Positions 16,154 to 23,882 of a stretch of DNA of 64,000 bases are shown here, one piece after another. The position numbers and the translations under genes are program-made. The stretch's first letter is position 1, and every line of letters starts with the position of its first letter. The DNA is from Paenibacillus sp. URB8-2 (GTDB taxonomy: Bacteria > Bacillota > Bacilli > Paenibacillales > Paenibacillaceae). Below the pieces are notes generated by a model that searched no databases, was not told the origin of the DNA, and worked only from the letters and a program-made list of their open reading frames with translations. The stretch is taken from assembly GCF_013393385.1 (NCBI RefSeq), contig NZ_AP023239.1:1364001-1428000 (forward strand), read 5' to 3'.

Positions 16154-17223
16154 TCCCAGCCCCTTTTTCCGGTAATGAGCAGCACTATGAAAAAGGGAGC
16201 CCCGATGAGAGCAGTCAGAATCCCCAATGGAATTTCCATGGTAAGAGCACTGCGGGCAATATCATCGACAAGCAGCAAATATGTTGCGCCGAAAAGTGCG
16301 GAGACGGGCAGCAGCACTTTGTAATTCGGCCCGACGACCATGCGGGAGAGATGCGGCACGATCAGACCTACCCAACCGATCATGCCGCTGACGGAAACGG
16401 CGGTCGCTGTCAGCAGGGTTGAGCAGATAATGGTGACAATCCGGATTCTGGTTGTATTGACACCGAGCGCCTGGGCTTCCTCCTCGCCAAAAGACAGCAC
16501 ATTCAGCTTCCAGCGCAGGAGGAGCAGCGGCGTCAAGCCGATGAGCACAAGCGGGGCAAGAATAGCCAGATCATTCAATCCGACGAGAGCCAAGCCGCCC
16601 ATCAGCCAAAAGGTGATGGCGGGAAGTTTGTTGTCGGGATCGGCGGCCAGCTTGATGATCGACGTGAACGAGCTGAACACGGTGGAAATGACGATTCCGG
16701 TCAGTACGAGGGAAAGCACCGCTCCGCCTCTGCGGCTGACAAGCGATCCTATGGAGTAGGTCAGCGCCACCGCCCCCATGCCCAGCAGGAACGATAGGAG
16801 CTGAATGCCCGCAGGCCCAAGCGACAGCAGCATCGCGAGCGCCGCGCCGAATCCCGCACCGGCGGAAGCGCCCAAAATATCCGGCGATACCATCGGATTG
16901 CGGAACAAGCCCTGGTACGAAGCCCCGGCGGCGGCCAGCGCTCCGCCGACCAGCAGAGCGGCGGCGATTCGCGGAATGCGCACATGGAGCAGGACGATGC
17001 TTACGGAAGCTGGTCCCGGATCGGGCAATCCGAGCAGATGGGCCCGGATGATGTCCGCCATCTGCGGCAGCGAAACGCTGTAACGCCCTACCGTAAAGGA
17101 TAGGAGCAGCACGACAATCGGCAGCCCGGCGATCAGAATGATGCGGAAAGCCCGTTTGTGCTTGTCGGCAGATTCCGCCGGTTGAGCGGGCATTGCGGAA
17201 GGTTGATTCCTCTTCGGGTTCAT
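16150..17223 (-). CDS. FecCD-family ABC transporter permease
   Basis: A 357-residue membrane protein with about ten helices. It has the FecCD hallmarks RIPRIAAALLVGGALAAAG, YQGLFRNPMVSPDILGASAGAG and, near the end, VSGMIGWVGLIVPHLSR. A hydrophilic N-terminal extension of about 35 residues precedes the first helix. ATG 17223 is chosen because AAAAGGGGG lies before it; the frame continues to 17313 without such a site. It is the first gene of the leftward operon and should form a homodimeric channel. Confidence 0.93.
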   Translation of the reverse strand: MNPKRNQPSAMPAQPAESADKHKRAFRIILIAGLPIVVLLLSFTVGRYSVSLPQMADIIRAHLLGLPDPGPASVSIVLLHVRIPRIAAALLVGGALAAAGASYQGLFRNPMVSPDILGASAGAGFGAALAMLLSLGPAGIQLLSFLLGMGAVALTYSIGSLVSRRGGAVLSLVLTGIVISTVFSSFTSIIKLAADPDNKLPAITFWLMGGLALVGLNDLAILAPLVLIGLTPLLLLRWKLNVLSFGEEEAQALGVNTTRIRIVTIICSTLLTATAVSVSGMIGWVGLIVPHLSRMVVGPNYKVLLPVSALFGATYLLLVDDIARSALTMEIPLGILTALIGAPFFIVLLITGKRGWE

Positions 17224-17556
17224 TCTGCAGCCCCCTTTTCTGAAAATATTCTGAAACCGAAGGTTTTTTACATTTTGATATAAATAGAAAAGTTTCGTTA
17301 TGACATTTTGCATACATAGATTATATTTATATATATTTACTTATGATTTGAATGAATAGAAATGGGACCCTAGCTTGCCTGACGACAGCTTTTGTCATAA
17401 TTTGAACATTTCCGGATTTTTTTGATTTTTTCTTCAATAATCGCATTTCGGCTTCGGTTGACATCACTCCTAAAATTCTTTAAGATGTCTAAGTATCTGA
17501 ACATTCGAACATGATTATATTGGACGAGCCAAAATTTAAAATAATAGGTGATGAAC
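17224..17556. other. AT-rich divergent intergenic region
   Basis: These 333 bases between the FecCD operon and the small gene at 17557 are strongly AT-rich and hold no frame with a ribosome site. The promoters of both flanking genes must lie here. I see no clear sigma-A hexamer pair with good spacing, no Fur-type palindrome and no riboswitch-like GC-rich fold. Confidence 0.5.
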
Positions 17557-17835
17557 ATGTCTTATAAACCGGTAATTACGAACGTGACGAAGGCCAGCAG
17601 CAACGACAAGGAAGGGCTCTACGAATTCATTATCAAGCTAGCCGACGGAACGGAGTGCCGCGCGTTTTACAATCGGTTTCCGGAATGGAGAATGACGAAC
17701 ATCAGCCGCCTGCTCAAGACTCCCTGCCCGATTTGCCGCAAGGATTTTATCTGTAAATGTATGGAGGCCTTTACCGGTGAGCTCGAGGATCAAATGATCG
17801 GTGATAACTGGATTGAGAAGACGACCGCCGAGTAA
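17557..17835 (+). CDS. Hypothetical protein with a CPxC-x4-CxC cysteine cluster
   Basis: A 92-residue soluble protein not recognised as a named family. Near residues 56-68 it has CPICRKDFICKC, a compact four-cysteine cluster that could bind zinc. The N-terminal half is mixed alpha/beta-like, with a repeated pattern of polar residues. ATG 17557 follows AGGTG by about 7 bases; two further upstream starts (17548 GTG, 17551 ATG) overlap the ribosome site. It has its own terminator, so it is a single-gene unit. Confidence 0.7.
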   Translation: MSYKPVITNVTKASSNDKEGLYEFIIKLADGTECRAFYNRFPEWRMTNISRLLKTPCPICRKDFICKCMEAFTGELEDQMIGDNWIEKTTAE

Positions 17836-17859
17836 TTAAGGCAGCGGTCAGAACTGGAG

Positions 17860-17888
17860 ACGCGGGAAAATTCCCGCGTTTTTGTTTT
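17860..17888 (+). terminator. Terminator after the CPxC protein
   Basis: A 9-bp stem ACGCGGGAA / TTCCCGCGT with a 2-base apparent loop (so fewer pairs form in practice), then TTTTGTTTT. Confidence 0.85.
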
Positions 17889-17935
17889 GCCGAAAAATGG
17901 GGAAGGATAGAGTATATCGAAAGGAGCGGAGCCGG

Positions 17936-18412
17936 ATGAGCAATACCAAAAGGAAGGAAGCCGCCGCGTGTGAGATGCCGGTAGAACGGGGAAATTCCAA
18001 AAGTTCCGCGGATCCCGAAGAGGCATCCATCGTGCTGATTGACGGTGTGTGCCATCTGTGCGGGTGGCTGGTGACCTTTATTATTCCCCGCGACCCCCTA
18101 GGGCGGTTTCGTTTCGCGCCGCTGCAGAGTGATATTGGGCGCAGGCTGCTGGAAAAAGGCGGACTTGATGCTGATGGACTGGATACGGTAGTGCTTGTGG
18201 AAAAAGGGGAGTATTATACGGAGTCGGCTGCGGCCCTCCGCATTCTGCGCGGGCTCCGCTTTCCCTGGTCGGCGGCCTATCTGCTAATCGCCGTGCCGGC
18301 TCCGCTGCGCAACAGGCTGTACCGGTACGTAGCCAAGAACCGCTACCGGTGGTTTGGACGCGACGATCAATGCCTCGTGCCTACGCCGGATATCAGGCGG
18401 CGTTTTTTGTAA
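17936..18412 (+). CDS. DCC-family (DUF393) thiol-disulfide oxidoreductase-like protein
   Basis: A 158-residue protein. Residues about 32-150 match the DCC family: IVLIDGVCHLCGWLV carries the DxxCxxC motif, then RFRFAPLQSD and the late KNRYRWFGRDDQCLVP. The family is predicted to be a thioredoxin-like oxidoreductase, without a firmly assigned substrate. The first 30 residues are poorly conserved in character. ATG 17936 follows AAGGAG by 9 bases. It stands alone between a terminator and the pilus operon. Confidence 0.88.
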   Translation: MSNTKRKEAAACEMPVERGNSKSSADPEEASIVLIDGVCHLCGWLVTFIIPRDPLGRFRFAPLQSDIGRRLLEKGGLDADGLDTVVLVEKGEYYTESAAALRILRGLRFPWSAAYLLIAVPAPLRNRLYRYVAKNRYRWFGRDDQCLVPTPDIRRRFL

Positions 18413-18452
18413 GGCCGGAGAATTGCAGTTCAATTATTCCGATTTTTAAATA

Positions 18453-18481
18453 TTGCCGCTTCTCGATAAGTATGCTAGTAT
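18453..18481 (+). promoter_or_regulatory. Putative promoter of the first Tad operon
   Basis: TTGCCG (18453-18458), a 17-base spacer and TAGTAT (18476-18481). Transcription from here would run through the hairpin at 18509-18557 before reaching the first gene. Confidence 0.4.
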
Positions 18482-18508
18482 AACTGTAAATTATAGGAAT
18501 AGTGACGG

Positions 18509-18557
18509 AAGCACCGTTCATTAACCGTTTTGTCGCGGTTATGGGCGGTGCTTTTTT
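18509..18557 (+). terminator. Intrinsic terminator or leader attenuator before the first Tad operon
   Basis: A long hairpin with outer arms GCACCG/CGGTGC (18511-18516 with 18546-18551) and inner arms AACCG/CGGTT is followed by TTTTTT. It could simply end the DUF393 gene 100 bases upstream. If the promoter at 18453 is real, it would instead be a leader terminator controlling the pilus genes. Two further small inverted repeats (CGGATAT-AA-ATATCCG at 18579 and CCCG/CGGG) follow before the ribosome site. Confidence 0.7.
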
Positions 18558-18633
18558 GCTGTTTCCTTACAATTAACGGATATAAATATCCGAATTCCCG
18601 CAAAACGGGACTTTAGGGGAGGGGGAAGGTTAA

Positions 18634-19797
18634 ATGACCGCTAGCCTAGTGCTCGCCGTGCGTGAAACCCAGTACATCGAACCGCTGCTGCATTATGTTC
18701 ACCATAGCGAGTATGGCGAAATGCTGAATATTAAGGCGTTCAGCCGAATGGATGCTTTTACCGAGTACATGAAGGGCGGGGAGACGCCGGACGCGGTTGT
18801 CGGCGATCCTGCATTCATCGAAGCGTGGCTGCTTGGGGGCCGGGCGGCGGTGCCATGGGCGATTTTGGAAGAAGCGGGCGGCATGGCGTCCGCGAAGAAC
18901 AAGAGTGCTCTAGGCGGCAAAAGAATTACAAAATATCAGGCGCTGCCGGCACTGCTCTCCTCCATGCTGCAGCTGTGTGACGTTCGGCGAAGCCGTACGG
19001 CTTCCACCCTGAGCGAAGGCACCTTGCTGCTGGGAGTTGTGTCGGGAAGCGGCAGCAGCGGCAAAACGACGGTTGCGATGAACATGGCCAAGCAGCTCGG
19101 AAGCCAGGGATTGTCCGTATTTTATTTGAATCTTGAGACGGTAGACAGCAGGGGGCTGTTTCTCAGGCCTTCAGGGGGGAATGGTCCAGGTCTTGAGCGA
19201 CTTCTGTACGAGATTCAGGCGTCGAGAGACACCGGGAATGCTTCGGCGATCGGCTTAGGACATTATACGGCCAGGCTGGATGCGCTGCACTGCGATACTT
19301 TCAGGCCTGTCGGCAATGTAAAGGAAATGCTGCAGATGAGCGCCAGGGATGCGCAGGAACTGATGGAACTTCTGGCTGCGGATGGCGGCTACGACATCGT
19401 TATCGTTGATACGGGCAATATCGGGGAAGAACGGGCCGAAGCCGTGGTGCAGCGCTGCGGACACCTTGTTTGGGTGCTGCGTGACGACGAGGTGAGCATC
19501 TACAAAATGGGGAAATGGTTCCTTCACTTCACATCCCCCCATTCCGGGATGAATGCCGATTTGCCCGGAAAGAGCCTGTTCGCAGTGAACTTCGTGAGGG
19601 AGAATGTCCAGCAGGCGCCATTACCGGAAGGCTTGGAGCCCGATGTCCTGCTGCCCTTTATCTCTTCGTGGAGCTTGCCGCACAGGGGAGAGCTAAGTCT
19701 CAATTCGCCGCTGTTTCAGCGTGGTATTCTGCAGCTGTGCGGGATGATTACGGGAATGGAGCTGCCGGGCCCTCCGTCAAATGGAGAGAATGCATGA
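18634..19797 (+). CDS. TadZ/CpaE-like pilus assembly protein (MinD/ParA-type ATPase)
   Basis: A 387-residue protein. Residues about 1-115 have the weak receiver-like N-terminal domain found in TadZ/CpaE. From residue 130 a MinD/ParA-type ATPase follows: Walker A GSGSSGKTT (residues 138-146, lysine intact), then NLETVDSRGLF and Walker-B-like YDIVIVDTGNIG. TadZ proteins place the Tad machine at a cell site. It is the first gene of a ten-gene operon, behind GGGGAGGGGG. Its stop overlaps the next start as ATGA. Confidence 0.85.
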   Translation: MTASLVLAVRETQYIEPLLHYVHHSEYGEMLNIKAFSRMDAFTEYMKGGETPDAVVGDPAFIEAWLLGGRAAVPWAILEEAGGMASAKNKSALGGKRITKYQALPALLSSMLQLCDVRRSRTASTLSEGTLLLGVVSGSGSSGKTTVAMNMAKQLGSQGLSVFYLNLETVDSRGLFLRPSGGNGPGLERLLYEIQASRDTGNASAIGLGHYTARLDALHCDTFRPVGNVKEMLQMSARDAQELMELLAADGGYDIVIVDTGNIGEERAEAVVQRCGHLVWVLRDDEVSIYKMGKWFLHFTSPHSGMNADLPGKSLFAVNFVRENVQQAPLPEGLEPDVLLPFISSWSLPHRGELSLNSPLFQRGILQLCGMITGMELPGPPSNGENA

Positions 19798-21062
19798 ATG
19801 ATGAACTGTTCCGGGAACTCCGCGGCGATATACGCTCAGGGCTGGATGTGACCTCTTCCGTGGGAAACGGCGAGCTGGTCTCGCATATTGAAAGGACGAT
19901 TTTTGAGCGGGAAGAGCTGCAGCGCTTAACTGCCCAGGAGAAGCACGGGCTCGTCCGGAGACTGTTCGATTCTTTTCGCGGTCTGGACGTTCTTCAGCCG
20001 CTCGTAGATAACCCGGCCATCAGCGAAATTATGATCAACAGCCATGAAGATATTTTTGTCGAGGAGGATGGGGAAATCCGCCGGCTGCCGCTGGCGTTCG
20101 AATCGGCGTCCAGACTGGAAGATATTATCCAGATCGTCGTCTCCGATGTCAACCGTGTAGTCAATGAATCGTCGCCGATCGTCGATGCCCGTTTAAAAGA
20201 CGGCTCGCGGGTCAACATTGTGCTCCCGCCAGTAGCGCTGAAGGGTCCAACGATGACGATCCGAAAGTTTCCCGAGTCGCCGATGACAATGGATGACCTT
20301 GTCCGCCGGGAGGCCATCAGCCGGGAAGCGGCCGGTCTGCTTAAGACGCTCGTTGCCGCCAAATACAATATTTTTATCAGCGGTGGAACGGGGTCGGGGA
20401 AGACGACCTTTTTGAACGCTTTATCCCAGTTCATTCCACCGCAAGAGAGAGTCATTACGATCGAGGATTCGGCGGAGCTGCAAATCGTAACGGTGCCGAA
20501 TCTGGTATCGCTGGAGACGAGGAACGCCAACACGGAGGGCAAAGGGGAAATCTCCATCCGCGATCTGATCCGCTCGTCGCTGCGGATGAGGCCGAACCGG
20601 ATCGTCATCGGCGAGGTGCGCGGCGCTGAAGCTCTTGATATGCTGCAGGCGATGAACACTGGCCATGATGGAAGCTTGTCCACCGGCCATGCGAACAGCG
20701 CGCGCGACATGATCAGCCGACTGGAAACGATGGTGCTGGGCGGCGCTGATCTGCCGGTTGCCGTCGTCAGGCAGCAGATTAGCTCGGCCATCGATATTTT
20801 TGTCCATCTGGCGCGGATGCGGGATCGTTCACGGCGGGTCACAGAGATCAGCGAGGTAATCGGTCTGGATAACGGAGAAGTGCAGCTGAATCCGCTGTAT
20901 GAATTCCGCGAAACCGGCGGGAGCGGCGGGCGCCTGAGGGGAGAGCTGGAAGCGTGCGGCAATTCTTTTCGGAATACGGCGAAGCTGGCTATGGCGGGAA
21001 TAGCATATACTCCGCTGGCGCGCTTTGCCGGTGAAATTGAGAGAGGAGGAGAGGCAGAGTAA
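19794..21062 (+). CDS. cpaF: CpaF/TadA-type secretion ATPase
   Basis: A 422-residue type II/IV secretion ATPase that powers Tad pilus assembly. Domains: an N-terminal region, the GSPII_E-like segment LVDNPAISEIMINSHEDIFVE (residues about 70-90), Walker A GGTGSGKTT (197-205), the Asp box IEDSAELQ, Walker B RIVIGEVRGAEALDML and the His box GHDGSLSTGHAN (290-301). An open frame extends upstream inside tadZ, but the ATGA overlap at 19794 is the natural start. All catalytic motifs are intact. Confidence 0.95.
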   Translation: MNDELFRELRGDIRSGLDVTSSVGNGELVSHIERTIFEREELQRLTAQEKHGLVRRLFDSFRGLDVLQPLVDNPAISEIMINSHEDIFVEEDGEIRRLPLAFESASRLEDIIQIVVSDVNRVVNESSPIVDARLKDGSRVNIVLPPVALKGPTMTIRKFPESPMTMDDLVRREAISREAAGLLKTLVAAKYNIFISGGTGSGKTTFLNALSQFIPPQERVITIEDSAELQIVTVPNLVSLETRNANTEGKGEISIRDLIRSSLRMRPNRIVIGEVRGAEALDMLQAMNTGHDGSLSTGHANSARDMISRLETMVLGGADLPVAVVRQQISSAIDIFVHLARMRDRSRRVTEISEVIGLDNGEVQLNPLYEFRETGGSGGRLRGELEACGNSFRNTAKLAMAGIAYTPLARFAGEIERGGEAE

Positions 21063-22033
21063 TGTTCGAAATGACGAAAAAGAGCTGGGCACCGGCCGAT
21101 CGTGCACCATCCGGTTCCGGACCGGACAGTCGCGAACCGGCGTATGGCGTGGAACCTTATCTTAATTCTGGCAGAAGGTTGGCTAAGCGCGATATCACGC
21201 GCATTGGCCGGGATACAACTAATGATGCGCCGCCCAAGAGCCTTCGAAACAACCTTGGACAGGCGGGAAGCGGAAACGTCTCTGCGCCGCTGTTGCCGGA
21301 TTACACGGTTTACACGCTGAATCCGAGACAGAGAATCGTTTCGGCGGCGGCCGGGGGGCTTATTTTGTTCGGAATCGGCTATTTGTTTTATCATAATCCG
21401 CTGATTGCCCTGGTGCTGTCAGCGGGAGGATACTTTGCTCCGCGTATATGGCGGGATTATCTGAAGGCTCGCCGCCGCTCCGCGCTCAACCTCCAATTTA
21501 AGCAGATGCTGTTTTCGCTGTCTTCCTCGCTGTCCGCCGGAAGATCGGTAGAGAACGCATTTCGCGAAGCGGTGCAGGATTTGAAGATGCTTGACCCGGA
21601 AGGCGGCAGCGATATGATTGCCGAGCTGAACATCATCTGCGCGCGGCTTGAATACGGACAGCCCGTCGAAGAAGCGCTGCATGATTTCAGCAGAAGGGCG
21701 GGAATGGAGGATATCCGGCGGTTCGCCGATGTCTTCTCCGTCTGTAAACGGACGGGCGGCGACCTGGTGGAGGTGGTGCGGCGCACCTCAAGCATTATCG
21801 GCGAGAAACTGGATGTTCAACAGGAAATCGCCGTCAGCGTTTCCCAGAAACGGTTCGAGTCCAAGGCCTTGCTTGTTTCTCCGCTAGTTATGCTGCTGTT
21901 TATGAGCTTTAGCGCCGGGGATTACATGCAGCCCATGTACACCGGATTCGGGATGGCAATCTCGACGTTTGCTCTGGCTTCTCTGATTCTATGTTATTTC
22001 TGGATAAGAAAAATAATGGACATTCCGCTGTAA
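21062..22033 (+). CDS. tadB: TadB-like type II secretion system F-domain protein
   Basis: A 323-residue membrane platform protein. About 80 polar N-terminal residues precede a membrane segment (ILFGIGYLFYHNPLIALVLSAGGYF). The cytoplasmic T2SSF domain includes FKQMLFSLSSSLSAGRSVENAFREAV and the later FADVFSVCKRTGGDLVEVV, and two C-terminal helices follow. It overlaps the CpaF stop by one base (TAATG). With TadC it would form the inner-membrane platform contacted by the ATPase. Confidence 0.92.
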   Translation: MFEMTKKSWAPADRAPSGSGPDSREPAYGVEPYLNSGRRLAKRDITRIGRDTTNDAPPKSLRNNLGQAGSGNVSAPLLPDYTVYTLNPRQRIVSAAAGGLILFGIGYLFYHNPLIALVLSAGGYFAPRIWRDYLKARRRSALNLQFKQMLFSLSSSLSAGRSVENAFREAVQDLKMLDPEGGSDMIAELNIICARLEYGQPVEEALHDFSRRAGMEDIRRFADVFSVCKRTGGDLVEVVRRTSSIIGEKLDVQQEIAVSVSQKRFESKALLVSPLVMLLFMSFSAGDYMQPMYTGFGMAISTFALASLILCYFWIRKIMDIPL

Positions 22034-22917
22034 GGAGAGTGGGAAATCTGAGATGGATTTGCGGGCTAGCCGCCATTGCGCTGGTCTTGAGCTGGATCTC
22101 GCTCCGTGCTGTGAGCGGGAAGCGGTACGCCGCCCTCAGGAATCTGCCTGTGGACGGCCTGCGCCTGCGGAGTCTTTCGGAGCCGCTGCTTGTGCTGCTG
22201 GAGAAGGGCGGTATCGCCCGGAGATTTCCAGTATTCGTATTTCGGATGCAGCGGTCGGTTCAGCGGATATACGGGCAGCGCCACAGCGCGGAAATAACAC
22301 TGCTCTTCATGGGCGAAATGCTGGCCTACGCCTGGCTGCTCGCCTTGGGGGGATGTGTTCTGGCGACGCTCAGCGGAGAGCGGGCCGCGCTCGTTCTTGG
22401 AGTTCTGCTGGCCGTCCTGCTTCCCGCCGCGCTTGCAGCCGATCTGCACAAAAAGGTTAAGGTACGCGAACAGCTCATCATGATGGAGCTTCCGGATCTG
22501 CTGAGCGGGATTGTGCTGCTGGTTAGCGCAGGTGAAACGGTGCAGCGGGCAATTATACGCTGTTTGGAAAGCCGGAAGAATGACAATCATCCACTGTACC
22601 GTGAACTGCTTGTCATGACCGGCGAGTGGGAGAAGGGCTACTCGTTCCAGCAGGCTTTCGAGAATTTCAGCAAGCGCTGCGCCGTGCAGGAAGTCTCGCT
22701 TTTTACGACGACGGTCCTGCTGAACGTCCGAAGAGGGGGGAGCGATTTCGCGCTTGCGCTTCGCGATTTATCGCGGCTGCTGTGGGAGAAGCGCAAGGCG
22801 GTCAGCCGGACGAGAGGGGAGCAGGCTTCCTCAAAGCTGGTGTTTCCGATGGTTGTCATTTTTGTAGTCGTGATTGTATTGGTGGGCACTCCGGCTTTTA
22901 TGATGATGAATATGTAG
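21991..22917 (+). CDS. tadC: TadC-like type II secretion system F-domain protein
   Basis: A protein of up to 308 residues with an N-terminal helix, two helices near 100-140 and the F-domain LPDLLSGIVLLVSAGETVQRAIIRCL followed by RDLSRLLWEKRKAVSRTRGEQAS. It ends with a hydrophobic helix. The start is uncertain. ATG 21991 overlaps tadB by 43 bases and has no clear ribosome site. AAGGAG at 22032 would better serve the in-frame GTG 22039 (too close) or a rare CTG at 22048. The core domain is unaffected. Confidence 0.88.
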   Translation: MLFLDKKNNGHSAVRRVGNLRWICGLAAIALVLSWISLRAVSGKRYAALRNLPVDGLRLRSLSEPLLVLLEKGGIARRFPVFVFRMQRSVQRIYGQRHSAEITLLFMGEMLAYAWLLALGGCVLATLSGERAALVLGVLLAVLLPAALAADLHKKVKVREQLIMMELPDLLSGIVLLVSAGETVQRAIIRCLESRKNDNHPLYRELLVMTGEWEKGYSFQQAFENFSKRCAVQEVSLFTTTVLLNVRRGGSDFALALRDLSRLLWEKRKAVSRTRGEQASSKLVFPMVVIFVVVIVLVGTPAFMMMNM

Positions 22918-22929
22918 GAGGTTGAGAGC

Positions 22930-23118
22930 ATGTTAACGATTGTGGAGAAAAGTAAGAATTTTTGGCGGGATGAGGAAGGTCTGGGCACACTCGAAATGAT
23001 TCTGATTATTGCCGTTCTGGTCGCTGTGGTTGTATTGTTCCGCCAAAAGATCAAAGAGGTGATTTCGGGTCTGATTGATACCGCCGGCGAAAAGAGCCAG
23101 GAAGTATTTGAAGAGTAG
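22930..23118 (+). CDS. Flp-like pilin (Flp1 family)
   Basis: A 62-residue protein and the probable main pilin. A charged leader ends DEEG, followed by LGTLEMILIIAVLVAVVVLF: cleavage after the glycine would leave the G|xxxxE signature of type IVb pilins, with glutamate at position 5 and one hydrophobic helix. The mature part is then about 44 residues with an acidic/amphipathic tail. It sits between the platform genes and the TadE-like genes, as in other Tad loci. It starts 12 bases after tadC behind AGGAGG. Confidence 0.88.
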   Translation: MLTIVEKSKNFWRDEEGLGTLEMILIIAVLVAVVVLFRQKIKEVISGLIDTAGEKSQEVFEE

Positions 23119-23129
23119 TCATTTATACG

Positions 23130-23804
23130 ATGCTGAACAAAATCCGTAACGACGAAGGAAGCTTCACCGTCGAGGCGGCTATGGTGCTGCCGATCATCAT
23201 GTGCGTGACCATGCTGCTGCTGTTCTTCTGCTTGTACAGCTACCAGAAATCGATGCTGCTTCAAATCGCGTCTTCCGCATCTGAACGTGCGGCCTATAAC
23301 TGGGACAACAGCCACAAGGCCAGTGATGGGTCGTTTCCGCAGGGACAATACGATTCCCTTTACTGGCGAATTGGAGACGATCGTCTGCTGGGAAGCCTGT
23401 TCGGGACCGGAGAGAACGGCGAAGCCGCAGCAATACAGCTGCCGGACGGCAGGGCGGAAGAAAGCAATCTCCCGGCCGTCAAGCTGGGTAAGTCCGCTAT
23501 GAGAATTCCCGACAACTTACAGGGAGAAATGAGCTACAGTTACACCCTCACGGGGAGAAAAGTAAAGGCCAAGCTTCGGCGAATGCTGAACCTGCCGGTT
23601 CTGGACGAAATTCTTTCGGATAGAGCGCAGCCCGAGGTTACCGCGCGGTCCCTTGTCGCCGAGCCGGTTGAATTTATTCGCACCGTGGAATTGATGCGCT
23701 ACTATGGAGCTAAATTTAGAGGGAACTCGGCGAATGCTGAACCGGAGCAGGCCATGAAGCGGCAGGATGCTTCCACCATGATGTCCAAACTGGGTAAACG
23801 GTAA
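23130..23804 (+). CDS. TadE-like pseudopilin
   Basis: A 224-residue protein with the site DEG|SFTVEAAMVLP (glutamate at +5) and a single hydrophobic helix at residues about 12-35, so a substrate for the prepilin peptidase at 27175. The large extracytoplasmic part has no recognised domain. It starts 11 bases after the Flp-like gene. TadE proteins are minor pilins needed for assembly or adhesion. The start ATG at 23130 has no strong ribosome site, which suggests coupling to the upstream gene. Confidence 0.85.
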   Translation: MLNKIRNDEGSFTVEAAMVLPIIMCVTMLLLFFCLYSYQKSMLLQIASSASERAAYNWDNSHKASDGSFPQGQYDSLYWRIGDDRLLGSLFGTGENGEAAAIQLPDGRAEESNLPAVKLGKSAMRIPDNLQGEMSYSYTLTGRKVKAKLRRMLNLPVLDEILSDRAQPEVTARSLVAEPVEFIRTVELMRYYGAKFRGNSANAEPEQAMKRQDASTMMSKLGKR

Positions 23805-23882
23805 AGATTCATAACCATAGTCCGCAGGCTTGCCTGCACTTCCGCTATATGCTGCGCTTATATTTAACGAGAGGAAATAAGG

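Noticed and set aside
17224..17400. Fur box or cobalamin riboswitch upstream of the FecCD operon
   Set aside because: No 19-base inverted repeat of the GATAATGATAATC type and no B12-box could be found.
18453..18557. Cyclic-di-GMP or other known riboswitch before the Tad operon
   Set aside because: The conserved core bases of the GEMM-type and other riboswitches I know are absent; only a simple hairpin with T-run is present.
19994..21394. Long minus-strand open frame of 466 codons opposite cpaF and tadB
   Set aside because: It is antisense to a well-supported ATPase gene, is rich in serine, arginine and isoleucine as expected of the reverse frame of GC-rich codons, and has no family motif or ribosome site.
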